From NCBI GenBank assembly GCA_964519095.1, contig CAZFHV010000094.1:1-13352 (forward strand): a DNA stretch of 13,352 nucleotides. The letters run 5' to 3'. A program made the translations under genes and the position numbers. Shown in pieces: positions 1-6,751 of this stretch. The notes under the pieces were generated by a model, which did no database searches, was not told the DNA's origin, and saw only the letters and a program-made list of their open reading frames with translations. Position 1 is the stretch's first letter. Each line of letters opens with the position of its first letter. Source of the DNA: JAEHCY01 sp964519095 (GTDB lineage: Bacteria; Pseudomonadota; Gammaproteobacteria; Chromatiales; Chromatiaceae).

Positions 1-58
1 AGGATGAAAAGTAGGCTGCGGCCCTGCTGCAGAGCCCCGGGGGGGGTGCGCCGCCTAT

Positions 59-82
59 CTGGGGGCCTGATCGACCCCCCAG
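59..82. terminator. Hairpin downstream of the corA-like gene
   Basis: A perfect 7-bp inverted repeat (CTGGGGG at 59-65, CCCCCAG at 76-82) with a 10-nt loop lies about 35 nt beyond the stop codon of the minus-strand CorA gene. It is G+C rich and has no following T tract on either strand, so an intrinsic terminator role is only possible. The rest of positions 1-116 shows no convincing gene. Confidence 0.3.
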
Positions 83-116
83 CGGCCCACCGGCCCTGGC
101 TCCAGTCGTCGCTGCT

Positions 117-1184
117 TCACCACCAGCGGCGCCGCTTGAAGAAGATCAGCATCCCGATGGCGGTGACGACCATCAGGAGCAGCACCAGCGGATAGCCGTA
201 GTACCAGCGCAGCTCCGGCATCGACCAGGGGCTGTCCGGGTTGTGGAAGTTCATCCCATAGACACCGGCGATGAAGGTGAGGGGGATGAACAGGGTGGAG
301 ATCACCGTGAGCACCCGCATGATCTCGTTGAGGTGGTTGCTCACGCTGGACATGTGTATGTCGAGCAGGCTCGCCGTCATGTCCCGGTAGGTCTCGATCA
401 GGTCCAGGATCTGGATGGTGTGGTCGTAGCAGTCGCGGAAGTAGAGCCGGGTGTCGGGAGTGATCAGGGCCAGGTCCCCCCGCAGCAGGCCGCTCACCAC
501 CTCCCGCTGGGGCCAGAGGGTGCGCCGCAACAGCAGTAGATCCCGCTTGATCTGGTGCACCCCCACCAGCCGCTCCCGTTTCGGCCGGGTGACCAGTTGC
601 TCCTCCAGGGCCTCGATCTGCTCCCCGATCCCCTCGAGCAGCGGCAATCCCTCGTCGATGATGAGGTCGATCAGGCAGTAGAGCAGGTAATCGCTCCCGC
701 GCTCGCGGAACAGGCCCGCGTGGCGGCGCAGTCGCTCGCGCACCGGCTCGAAGGGATCGCTGGCCCCCTCGTGGAAGCTCACCAGGAAGCGGGCCCCGGT
801 GAACAGGCTGACCTGCTCGAAGCCGATGCCCTCTCTACCCCGGACCGGCCGGTTCAGGATGACGAAGGCCTGTTCGCCATAGGCCTCGAACTTGGGGCGC
901 TGCCCGGTGTTCATGGTGTCTTCCAGTGCCAGCTCGTGGAGCCCCAGCAGCTCACCGAGGGCGAGGACCTGTTCGGGGGAGGCATTGCCCTGGACGTGGA
1001 TCCAGGTCACCGTTTCCTGGGTCAGGTAGGGCTGGCACTCCGCGGGGCTGGTGAAGTCGTGCTCGACGAACCGGTTGAGGCCGTAGTCCACCAGCCGGAA
1101 GCGCGGCGGGATGGGCGTGCTCGTCTGGACCAGGGTTCCCGGGGATGTCCCGGGCGGGTGATAGCGCTTACCGAAGAGACGCAT
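117..1184 (-). CDS. corA: CorA-family magnesium/cobalt transporter
   Basis: A 355-residue protein of the CorA/MIT family: pentameric inner-membrane channels that take up Mg2+ and sometimes Co2+ or Ni2+. The long N-terminal cytoplasmic part (about 1-290) ends in an extended helix. The C-terminus has two membrane segments, about 291-309 and 329-349, with the signature Gly-Met-Asn at 310-312 (in YGMNF) at the periplasmic end of the first. The loop after it (HNPDSPWSMPEL) is longer than in short CorA proteins, a variation I recall from other bacterial members. The tail is basic (KRRRWW), as expected for the cytoplasmic side. Length matches the family. The start is ATG at 1184 with GGGAAG about 9 nt upstream. 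The gene appears to be transcribed alone. The family call is firm; the transported ion and orthology to enterobacterial corA are inferred. Confidence 0.9.
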   Translation of the reverse strand: MRLFGKRYHPPGTSPGTLVQTSTPIPPRFRLVDYGLNRFVEHDFTSPAECQPYLTQETVTWIHVQGNASPEQVLALGELLGLHELALEDTMNTGQRPKFEAYGEQAFVILNRPVRGREGIGFEQVSLFTGARFLVSFHEGASDPFEPVRERLRRHAGLFRERGSDYLLYCLIDLIIDEGLPLLEGIGEQIEALEEQLVTRPKRERLVGVHQIKRDLLLLRRTLWPQREVVSGLLRGDLALITPDTRLYFRDCYDHTIQILDLIETYRDMTASLLDIHMSSVSNHLNEIMRVLTVISTLFIPLTFIAGVYGMNFHNPDSPWSMPELRWYYGYPLVLLLMVVTAIGMLIFFKRRRWW

Positions 1185-1216
1185 GGGGGCGCTTCCCGGG
1201 TCGGGAACGGGACTCC

Positions 1217-1222
1217 ATTCTA
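1217..1222 (-). promoter_or_regulatory. Possible -10 element upstream of corA-like gene
   Basis: The minus strand reads TAGAAT here, a 5/6 match to the sigma70 -10 box, which would give a leader of about 25 nt before the CorA start. No good -35 hexamer is seen at the usual spacing, so this is a weak call. Confidence 0.25.
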
Positions 1223-1339
1223 GTGCGAGTGTCCCTTGGTCGCCTTATCCCCCGCCGGTGACTGGGATACCGGGCCCCGCGATGGTCCCTTCCTGGACCT
1301 CACCCAAAGGGGGATCCGCTGGGGGGCTGTCCCGGCGGG

Positions 1340-1600
1340 TTAACCGGCGTCCTTTTTCTTGTCGCTCGCCCCGTAGGCGCCCACCGCGCCCCGCATCAGC
1401 TTCTGCATCGCATCCCAGGAGGCCAGGGTGGAGGCCACATAGGGCTGGAAGAGCTGCAGGGGGTCGTAGCCCGCCACCCCGGCCTTCATCTTGGCGCGGA
1501 GCTCGTCCATCAGCTCCTGCTGGAAGGGCTCCACGTCCGGTAACCCCATGAGCTTGCGCATCTCCACGGGGGTGATATCGAGATCGACGCTGATCTTCAT
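1340..1600 (-). CDS. Small DUF6489-like protein
   Basis: An 86-residue soluble protein with no signal peptide or membrane segment. It opens with a short beta-strand stretch (MKISVDLDITP), followed by a region like those I recall in DUF6489 proteins (EMRKLMGLPDVEPFQQELMDEL), then a helical, amphipathic second half and a Lys-rich end (KKKD). Function is unknown. The frame stays open upstream to 1789, but that part would overlap the neighbouring gene and has shadow-like composition. ATG at 1600 is the right start because GGGAG lies 7 nt upstream and the family sequence begins there. It lies 64 nt downstream of the next minus-strand gene and is probably co-transcribed with it. The DUF assignment is from memory of the motif, without an alignment. 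Confidence 0.75.
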   Translation of the reverse strand: MKISVDLDITPVEMRKLMGLPDVEPFQQELMDELRAKMKAGVAGYDPLQLFQPYVASTLASWDAMQKLMRGAVGAYGASDKKKDAG

Positions 1601-1664
1601 GAGGGGCTCCCTAGGCGTGGTGATGTCAGGAGCATAGCAGAAGCCCGCCCCGACACCACAGGGC

Positions 1665-2126
1665 TCAGTGCCGGCGCGGCTTGGGCACCACCGCCTGGGG
1701 GTCGGGCTCCTCCACGCCGATACCGCGGCGGACCCGCTTGCCGAAGAGCAGGCACGCCTTGTCGAAGGCCCCTTCGGCCTCCCGGGCACACCACTCCCAC
1801 TCCATCGGCGAGGAGTTGGCGGGGATCTGCCAATGGCCGGTGACGATCACCTCCCCGAGGCGGAGCTCGACGGTCCAGTCGTGCCAGAGATCCTCGTCGT
1901 TGTCGTCCTCGACGAACTCCTGCTCCGCCAACCGGCAGTAATTGCCGGTCTTCTCGTCGAGGGTGGAGAGATCGGAGATCACCAGGGTGCGATCCACGCA
2001 GCTCGACCAACCGGTGTGCACCGAGTTGGCGGTGGCGAAGAGGGCGTGGATGAGCCCGGCGGGGGATACCCGGAGATCGAGCTGGGTGTCCCAGTCGGGT
2101 TCGGTGGTTTCGTCGGTTGCTTTCAT
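1665..2126 (-). CDS. Acidic hypothetical protein
   Basis: A 153-residue protein I do not recognise. The first two thirds are strongly acidic, with a run EFVEDDNDEDLWHDW around residues 70-84, and rich in Trp. A short C-terminal end is basic (KRVRRG near 130, PKPRRH at the end). No signal peptide or membrane helix is visible. Secondary structure looks mixed, with a strand-like stretch (WTVELRLGEVIVTGHWQI) in the middle. Start is ATG at 2126, with only a weak ribosome-binding site (AGGAC about 12 nt upstream). The DUF6489-like gene follows 64 nt later on the same strand, so the two may be functionally linked. Coding is supported by ordinary amino-acid composition compared with the opposite frames, which are low-complexity Arg/Pro/Ala translations. 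Confidence 0.7.
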   Translation of the reverse strand: MKATDETTEPDWDTQLDLRVSPAGLIHALFATANSVHTGWSSCVDRTLVISDLSTLDEKTGNYCRLAEQEFVEDDNDEDLWHDWTVELRLGEVIVTGHWQIPANSSPMEWEWCAREAEGAFDKACLLFGKRVRRGIGVEEPDPQAVVPKPRRH

Positions 2127-2224
2127 GAGGCTTGCGGGTCCTGCGCGGCTCCGCGCCGCGGCGGGGAAGGGGCGCCAGCGGCCGGGAGCCGCGCGGCGGG
2201 GCGCGTAGTCTAGCAGGATTGGGG

Positions 2225-2240
2225 GGGCGGGGTCCCGCCC
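2225..2240. terminator. G+C-rich palindrome after carbamoyltransferase gene
   Basis: GGGCGGG at 2225-2231 and CCCGCCC at 2234-2240 form a near-palindrome about 55 nt past the carbamoyltransferase stop. The loop is only 2 nt unless the inner pair opens, and no T tract follows on the minus strand. It is a possible terminator in the 168-bp gap 2127-2294, which otherwise shows nothing recognisable. Confidence 0.2.
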
Positions 2241-2294
2241 GGATCCGCAGGGGGGAGGGGCGCCCTGGGGTCGGTGGGGTGTCGTCTGCCCGGC

Positions 2295-4043
2295 TCAGAC
2301 CCGCCGCACCAGCCAGTCACCGAGCACCAGTAGGTCCATGCGGGTGCGCAGGAAGCAGTCCAGGGCCTCCTCGGGCCGGCAGACCACGGGCTCGTTCTCG
2401 TTGAAGGAGGTGTTGAGCAGCATCGGCACCCCGGTGAGGTCGCGGAAGGCGGCAATCAGTCCGTAGTAACGGGGGTTGCTGGTGCGCTCCACGGTCTGGA
2501 GTCGGCCGGAGCCGTCCACGTGGGTCACCGCCGGGATCAGGGGGCGCTTGTCCTCGCGAATCTGGAACACCTGCATCATGAAGGGGACGTCGTCGTCCTC
2601 CTCGAACCAGTCCGGGACCGCCTCCCGCAGGATGGAGGGGGCGAAGGGGCGGAAGGACTCCCGCCGCTTGATCTTGAGGTTGAGGATGTCCTTCATGTCC
2701 CCCCGGCGGGGGTCGCAGAGGATGGAGCGATTCCCCAGGGCCCGGGGGCCCCACTCCATGCGCCCCTGGAACCAGCCCACCACCTGTCCGGTGGTGATGG
2801 CCGCGGCTGTGCCCGCCCACAGCTCCGCGTCGTCGGGGCAGCGCTCGAGGGTGCAACCCTGGGACTGGAACTCGGCGGAGCGGGCCGCCAACAGCGTCGC
2901 GAGGTCGGCCTCGCCGAACTGGGGCCCCCAGTAGGCGTGGCCCATGTGCTGGCGTGGGCTCTGGGGGGCGAGCTGCCGCGCCACCACCAGCGCCGCCCCG
3001 ATGGCCCCCCCGGCATCCCCCGCCGCGGACTGCACGTAGGCGCGCCTGAAGGGGGAGCGGCGGTAGATCTTGCCGTTCGCCACCGAGTTCATGCCGCAGC
3101 CTCCAGCGAGGGCGAGCGCCGGGAGCCGATAGCGGGCGTAGAGCCGATCGAGCAGGTGGAAGAAGGCCTCCTCGTACATCGCCTGCACCGAGTGGGCGAT
3201 GTCGCGGTGGCGGTCCTCCAGGGGCCCCTTGGGGTCCCGTGCCGATCCCAGCAACTCCTCCAGGGCCGGGCTGAACAGCCGCCCCACCACCGGGGAGCCA
3301 CCGCTCCATTCGTAGTCGATGCGCTCCCGGTGATGGCGGAAGAACTCCAGCCCCAGGCGGAAGCCGCCGTCGTCCTGGAGCTGTACTACCTGCCGCAGTG
3401 GCTCCAGGTAGCGGGGCCGGCCGTAGGGGGCCAGGCCCATCACCTTGTACTCGTCGCCATAGTGGGGAAAACCCAGGTACTGGGTGAGGGCCTGGTAGAA
3501 GATCCCCAGCGAATGGGGAAAGTACACCCGTACGTCCAGGGCGAGGGAGCCGTTGCGTCCCACCCCCCAGGCCGCGCTGGAAAAGTCGCCGAACCCATCC
3601 ACCGAGAGCGCCACCGCCTCCTCGAAGGGGGACACATAGAAGCAGGAGGCGAGGTGGGCCAGGTGATGCTCCACCCGGTGCAGTCTGCCGGTGAAGGGCT
3701 GGTCCGGAAAGGCCTCGGCTAGCACTGCCTCCGCCGAGGCGCGCTTGCGCTGGTTGCGGATGCGATCCAGCACCAGGCCCAGCTCGGGTCGCTTGCGCAG
3801 AGCGAAGCCGATCTTGCGCAGCAGGTTGGCCTTGGGATCGCTGTTGAGGGCGAGGTGCTCCACCGCCCCCAGGCCAATGCCGGCCTCCCGCAGGCAGTAG
3901 GCGATGGCCTGGGAGGGAAAGCCCGCCCAGTGTTTGAGGCGGCGGAAGCGCTCCTCCTCCGCCGCCGCCACCAGCTCTCCGTCGCGGAGCAGGCAGGCGG
4001 AGGCGTCCCCATGGTAGGCGTTGACGCCCAAGATAAAGGTCAT
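2295..4043 (-). CDS. NodU/TobZ-family carbamoyltransferase
   Basis: A 582-residue protein of the NodU/CmcH/TobZ family. These enzymes use carbamoyl phosphate and ATP, via a carbamoyl-adenylate, to O-carbamoylate sugars or antibiotics. The N-terminal Kae1-like domain (about 1-365) shows HGDAS at 11-15, the EEERF stretch at 29-33, the metal-site motif RVEHHLAH at 123-130, VDGFGD at 148-153, GDEYKVMGLAPYG at 196-208 and GGCGMNSVANGK at 314-325. The C-terminal YrdC-like domain (about 370-582) has QGRMEWGPRALGNRS at 426-440 and LNTSFNENEPVV at 543-554. Length is normal. The frame is open upstream to 4343, but ATG at 4043 has GAGGAG 5 nt upstream and begins the conserved domain. It follows the glycosyltransferase gene by 7 nt, so a hydroxyl on a sugar of the same glycan is the likely acceptor (inference). 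Confidence 0.93.
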   Translation of the reverse strand: MTFILGVNAYHGDASACLLRDGELVAAAEEERFRRLKHWAGFPSQAIAYCLREAGIGLGAVEHLALNSDPKANLLRKIGFALRKRPELGLVLDRIRNQRKRASAEAVLAEAFPDQPFTGRLHRVEHHLAHLASCFYVSPFEEAVALSVDGFGDFSSAAWGVGRNGSLALDVRVYFPHSLGIFYQALTQYLGFPHYGDEYKVMGLAPYGRPRYLEPLRQVVQLQDDGGFRLGLEFFRHHRERIDYEWSGGSPVVGRLFSPALEELLGSARDPKGPLEDRHRDIAHSVQAMYEEAFFHLLDRLYARYRLPALALAGGCGMNSVANGKIYRRSPFRRAYVQSAAGDAGGAIGAALVVARQLAPQSPRQHMGHAYWGPQFGEADLATLLAARSAEFQSQGCTLERCPDDAELWAGTAAAITTGQVVGWFQGRMEWGPRALGNRSILCDPRRGDMKDILNLKIKRRESFRPFAPSILREAVPDWFEEDDDVPFMMQVFQIREDKRPLIPAVTHVDGSGRLQTVERTSNPRYYGLIAAFRDLTGVPMLLNTSFNENEPVVCRPEEALDCFLRTRMDLLVLGDWLVRRV

Positions 4044-4050
4044 CGGCTCC

Positions 4051-5298
4051 TCACTGGGAAGGCGAATGGGTACCGCGGGGGTGGTGACCACCCTCCGCGA
4101 GCAGGCGCGTCCAGGCCCCCAGGGCGAGCTCGCTGCGGAAGCGCTCATGGTGCAGACGTCGGGCGTTTTCCCCCATGCGGGCGCGGGTCTCGGGCTCGCG
4201 CTGGAGCCGACGCAGTGCGGCGGCCAGTCCCGCCCCGTCCCCGCAGGGGATCGCCAGGCCCGCATCGGCGGCTCGCAGGAGACCAGCGATCTCACCGTCC
4301 TCGGCGCCGATGAAGAGGGCAGGGCGGCCGGCGGCCAGCACACCGGCGAGCTTGCTCGGGACGATGAGCCCCTCGAACTCCGGACGCAGCACCACCAGGT
4401 GCAGGTCGGGCAGGGTGAGGCTCAGGGGCAGGCGCTCCCGGGGCTGATAGGGCAGGAATCGAAAGCACTCGAGACCGCGCCGCGCCACTTCCTGGACCAG
4501 GGGCTGCCAAAGGGTCCCGCCGCCGCTGAACAGGAACAGGAGCTCGGGATCGTCCCGGAGCAGCTCGGCGGCAGCCAGGAGGGTCCCGTACTCGTGGGCC
4601 CGGCCCAGGTTCCCCGAATAGCCCACCAGGAAGCGCCCCTCCAGCCCCCAGTCCCGGCGCAGGGGGTTGTCGGCCGCGGCCAGGGGCCGGATCGCCTCGC
4701 CGTCGGTCCAGTTGGGGATCAGGATGATGCGCTCCGCCGCGATCCCTTCTGCCGCCACCTGTCGAGCCATCCCTTCCCCCAGCACCAGGTTCTGGTCGGC
4801 CTGGCGCAGGGAGGCGTTCCGAAGCCCCCGCAGGAGCCGACCCGGCCAGCCCCCGAGCATCCGGACCCCCAGGGCGGTCCCCACCTCGGGGAAGAGGTCC
4901 TGCAGCCAGTTCAGCAGCCGGGCGCCCCGCAGCCGAGCCACCCCCGCGGCGAAGAGCGAGATCAGCGGCGGATCGGTTTTCGCCACCAGGGTGTCGCCCC
5001 GCTCGGTGAGCCGGAGCAGGCGCCAGGTGGCTGAGAGATAGAAGGTCAGATAGTCCAGTGCCCGGCCGATAAGGCGCTGGCGGCCGAAGCTCGAGGTCCA
5101 CACCCGATGCACCCCCACGCCCTCGATCCGATCCTCTGGGGGCAGGGCCGCGCCGGGCTGGTCGTAGCCCTGCCGACTGGTCACCACCCGCACCTCCAGG
5201 CCCTGGGCCGCCAGATGGAACGCGAGATCGGACAGTAGCTGGCTGGTGGCGGCGTGGTCGGGGTAGAAGTAGCGGTTGATGAAGATGACCTTGGGCAT
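4051..5298 (-). CDS. Family-4 glycosyltransferase (WbuB/WcaI-like)
   Basis: A 415-residue GT-B fold glycosyltransferase of the GT4 group. The N-terminal domain begins with KVIFINRYFYPD and contains the acceptor-side motif NWLQDLFPEVG at 130-140, typical of the WcaI/WbuB-like subset. The C-terminal nucleotide-sugar domain has IPNWTDGE at 194-201, VGYSGNLGRAH at 225-235 and the GT4 donor-binding segment PEFEGLIVPSKL at 306-317, whose Glu contacts the donor in this family. No signal or membrane segment is evident, so it likely acts at the cytoplasmic face. The chosen start is ATG at 5298 because the family sequence begins there. In-frame ATGs at 5334 and 5331, 12 and 11 codons earlier, remain possible and have a GGGTAGGG sequence upstream. 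It is the first gene of a two-gene operon with the carbamoyltransferase. The sugar and acceptor cannot be told. Confidence 0.92.
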   Translation of the reverse strand: MPKVIFINRYFYPDHAATSQLLSDLAFHLAAQGLEVRVVTSRQGYDQPGAALPPEDRIEGVGVHRVWTSSFGRQRLIGRALDYLTFYLSATWRLLRLTERGDTLVAKTDPPLISLFAAGVARLRGARLLNWLQDLFPEVGTALGVRMLGGWPGRLLRGLRNASLRQADQNLVLGEGMARQVAAEGIAAERIILIPNWTDGEAIRPLAAADNPLRRDWGLEGRFLVGYSGNLGRAHEYGTLLAAAELLRDDPELLFLFSGGGTLWQPLVQEVARRGLECFRFLPYQPRERLPLSLTLPDLHLVVLRPEFEGLIVPSKLAGVLAAGRPALFIGAEDGEIAGLLRAADAGLAIPCGDGAGLAAALRRLQREPETRARMGENARRLHHERFRSELALGAWTRLLAEGGHHPRGTHSPSQ

Positions 5299-5377
5299 GG
5301 GGCCTTGGGTGGCGTTCCTGCAACTTTCCATCATGCCCTACCCAGCATCTTTTCGGCGACCCCTTTGTTGCTGGACT

Positions 5378-5401
5378 CCTCCCAGGCGGTCCCCTGGGAG
5401 G
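5378..5401. repeat. Inverted repeat in a divergent intergenic region
   Basis: A perfect 9-bp stem (CCTCCCAGG at 5378-5386, CCTGGGAGG at 5393-5401) with a 6-nt loop lies between the divergent glycosyltransferase and methionine-rich protein genes. It could be an operator or a leader hairpin; no T tract follows. No convincing promoter hexamers were found in this 157-bp gap. Confidence 0.4.
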
Positions 5402-5491
5402 GGGACGGATTCAGCCGGCAAGGGGCCTGGTTGCGTGCCGCCGGGAGGGGTAGCATCAGTGCTCACCCCACGTCGTTGTAGAGGTCCTGCC

Positions 5492-6043
5492 ATGCATCCA
5501 GCCAATCAGAGCGAGCTTGCACGCCTCCAGGCCACCGTCGAGCGTCTGGCCCAAGCCCTAGAGCGTGAGGAGCGACGCGGGCGCCGGCGGCGGGGTCTGC
5601 TGGCGGTGGGACTCGCAGCCGCCATCGGGGGTTTCCTGCTCGGTACTCAGGTCACCGGTCAAGCGACCGCCGAGGGGGCGCCAACCGAGGCCAGGGACCC
5701 GGCTGTGACCCGGGAGGCCCTCCTGGCGCGCCTGCCCCCAGAGCAGCGGCGTGAGGTCGAGCGGTGGGAGAGGGACGTGTCCTGGGTCTCCCAGTATCTG
5801 CACCTTGCGGGTGACCGCTTCGAGCCGGGGGCGATGATCGCCGTGATGCTCGGTCGCATGTCCCGCTCCGTGGAGGCGGTGCCGGACATGCTTGCCGAGA
5901 TGCAGGTGATGAACGCCAAGATGAACGCCCTCCCGGTGATGGCCGCTGGGATGCAGGGCATCGATGGCAAGATGGGGATCATCGCCGCCGGGATGGATTC
6001 CACGATGGGTCGCGCGGGCCGGATGATGCCCTGGAACTGGTGA
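5492..6043 (+). CDS. Met-rich single-pass membrane protein, unknown function
   Basis: A 183-residue protein I cannot name. Residues 5-33 look like a short coiled coil (ELARLQATVERLAQALERE) ending in a basic cluster (RRGRRRRG). One membrane segment follows at about 36-52 (LLAVGLAAAIGGFLLG). The basic cluster before it predicts the N-terminus in the cytoplasm and the remainder in the periplasm. After a charged helical region (70-105) the last 70 residues contain 14 methionines, spaced every 3-7 residues (for example MLAEMQVMNAKMNALPVM), and end in MMPWNW. ATG at 5492 has GAGG 7 nt upstream; the longer open frame back to 5276 is not supported. Met-rich periplasmic tails can bind Cu(I), but the spacing also fits a plain amphipathic helix, so no function is claimed. 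Confidence 0.75.
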   Translation: MHPANQSELARLQATVERLAQALEREERRGRRRRGLLAVGLAAAIGGFLLGTQVTGQATAEGAPTEARDPAVTREALLARLPPEQRREVERWERDVSWVSQYLHLAGDRFEPGAMIAVMLGRMSRSVEAVPDMLAEMQVMNAKMNALPVMAAGMQGIDGKMGIIAAGMDSTMGRAGRMMPWNW

Positions 6044-6044
6044 G

Positions 6045-6064
6045 CCGGGCCGGGCGGGGCCCGG
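6045..6064 (+). terminator. Possible terminator after the Met-rich protein gene
   Basis: Immediately after the stop codon, CCGGGC (6045-6050) and GCCCGG (6059-6064) can form a 6-bp G+C stem with an 8-nt loop. No U tract follows, so factor-independent termination is doubtful. Confidence 0.25.
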
Positions 6065-6067
6065 GCG

Positions 6068-6096
6068 CTGTCACCCCTTGGGTGCCGTGCTAACCT
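6068..6096 (+). promoter_or_regulatory. Weak sigma70-like promoter for the PIN gene
   Basis: CTGTCA (6068-6073, 4/6 to the -35 consensus) and TAACCT (6091-6096, 3/6 to the -10) are separated by exactly 17 nt and sit about 37 nt before the PIN-protein start. This is weak sequence evidence only. Confidence 0.25.
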
Positions 6097-6133
6097 CTGA
6101 GCCATCCCACACCCCCTGGTACCCCCGAGTCCC

Positions 6134-6751
6134 ATGAAACGCTTCGTCCTCGACACCAGCCTCTTCACCAACCCCGACGTCTATGTCCAGTTCGGGGTCG
6201 ACGCCCAGGGGGCCATCCTCGCCTTCAGCCGGCTCGCCTGCCGGGTGGAGGCGGAGTTCTTCATGCCGGGCTCGGTGTACGAGGAGCTAAGCAAGATCAA
6301 GGACCTGCGCGCAATCGCCGCGGACTTCGAGTCGGTGGTGCGGCTGCGCTCGCCCCGTAAGCACGACCTCACCATCCCGAGCGAGCTGCTCTACGAGCTC
6401 ATCGAGGAGCTGCGCCACCGCATCGACCGGGGCCTGCGCATCGCCGAGGAGCTGGCGGCGGAGGTGGCGCGCAAGATCGAAGACCACGGCCAGCTCATCA
6501 ACAAGCTGCGGGGCCGCTACCGGGAGACCCTGCGGCAGGGGATCCTCGACAGCAAGGAGGACGTGGACGTGCTGCTGCTCGCCTACGAGCTGGACGGGGT
6601 CTTGGTGTCAGCGGACGAGGGCCTGCGCAAGTGGGCCGACAAGGTGGGGATCAAGATCCTCGATCCGCGCCACTTCCGCCGTATCCTGGAAAACCTAGCG
6701 GACGGTTTCGCTCGCCTGAAGGCCCCTCAATCCACCACCGCGGCCCCCTGA
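6134..6751 (+). CDS. PIN-domain RNA ligase partner protein
   Basis: A 205-residue protein matching the 'RNA ligase partner' family (MJ_0950-type), whose genes occur next to Rnl3-type RNA ligases in archaea and some bacteria. It has PIN-fold hallmarks: VLDTSLF at 5-11 with Asp7, an acidic pair in VYEEL (Glu50/Glu51), the stretch ILDSKEDVDVLLLAYELDG (137-155) with Asp139, Asp143 and Asp145, then VSADEGL with Asp161, and ILDPRHF near the end. PIN proteins are metal-dependent endoribonucleases, so RNA cleavage is likely but unproven here. A long helical insert (about 85-135) separates the two halves. There is no signal peptide. The start is ATG at 6134 with a poor ribosome-binding site. Its last 25 bp overlap the 3' end of the convergent RNA ligase gene, with no terminator between them. 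It is not preceded by an antitoxin-like gene, which argues against an ordinary VapC. Confidence 0.88.
   Translation: MKRFVLDTSLFTNPDVYVQFGVDAQGAILAFSRLACRVEAEFFMPGSVYEELSKIKDLRAIAADFESVVRLRSPRKHDLTIPSELLYELIEELRHRIDRGLRIAEELAAEVARKIEDHGQLINKLRGRYRETLRQGILDSKEDVDVLLLAYELDGVLVSADEGLRKWADKVGIKILDPRHFRRILENLADGFARLKAPQSTTAAP

Noticed and set aside
2520..3722. Plus-strand open frame of 400 codons
   Set aside because: It runs antisense to the carbamoyltransferase, whose motifs are clear; its translation is low-complexity Gly/Ala/Val/Leu with no domain, as expected for a G+C-rich shadow.
4044..4343. 100-codon N-terminal extension of the carbamoyltransferase
   Set aside because: It would overlap the glycosyltransferase gene deeply and has shadow-like Arg/Pro/Ser composition; ATG at 4043 has a strong GAGGAG and matches where the family begins.
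6134..6751. VapC toxin of a toxin-antitoxin pair
   Set aside because: The protein is longer than usual VapC, no small antitoxin gene lies upstream, and the sequence fits the RNA-ligase-partner family.
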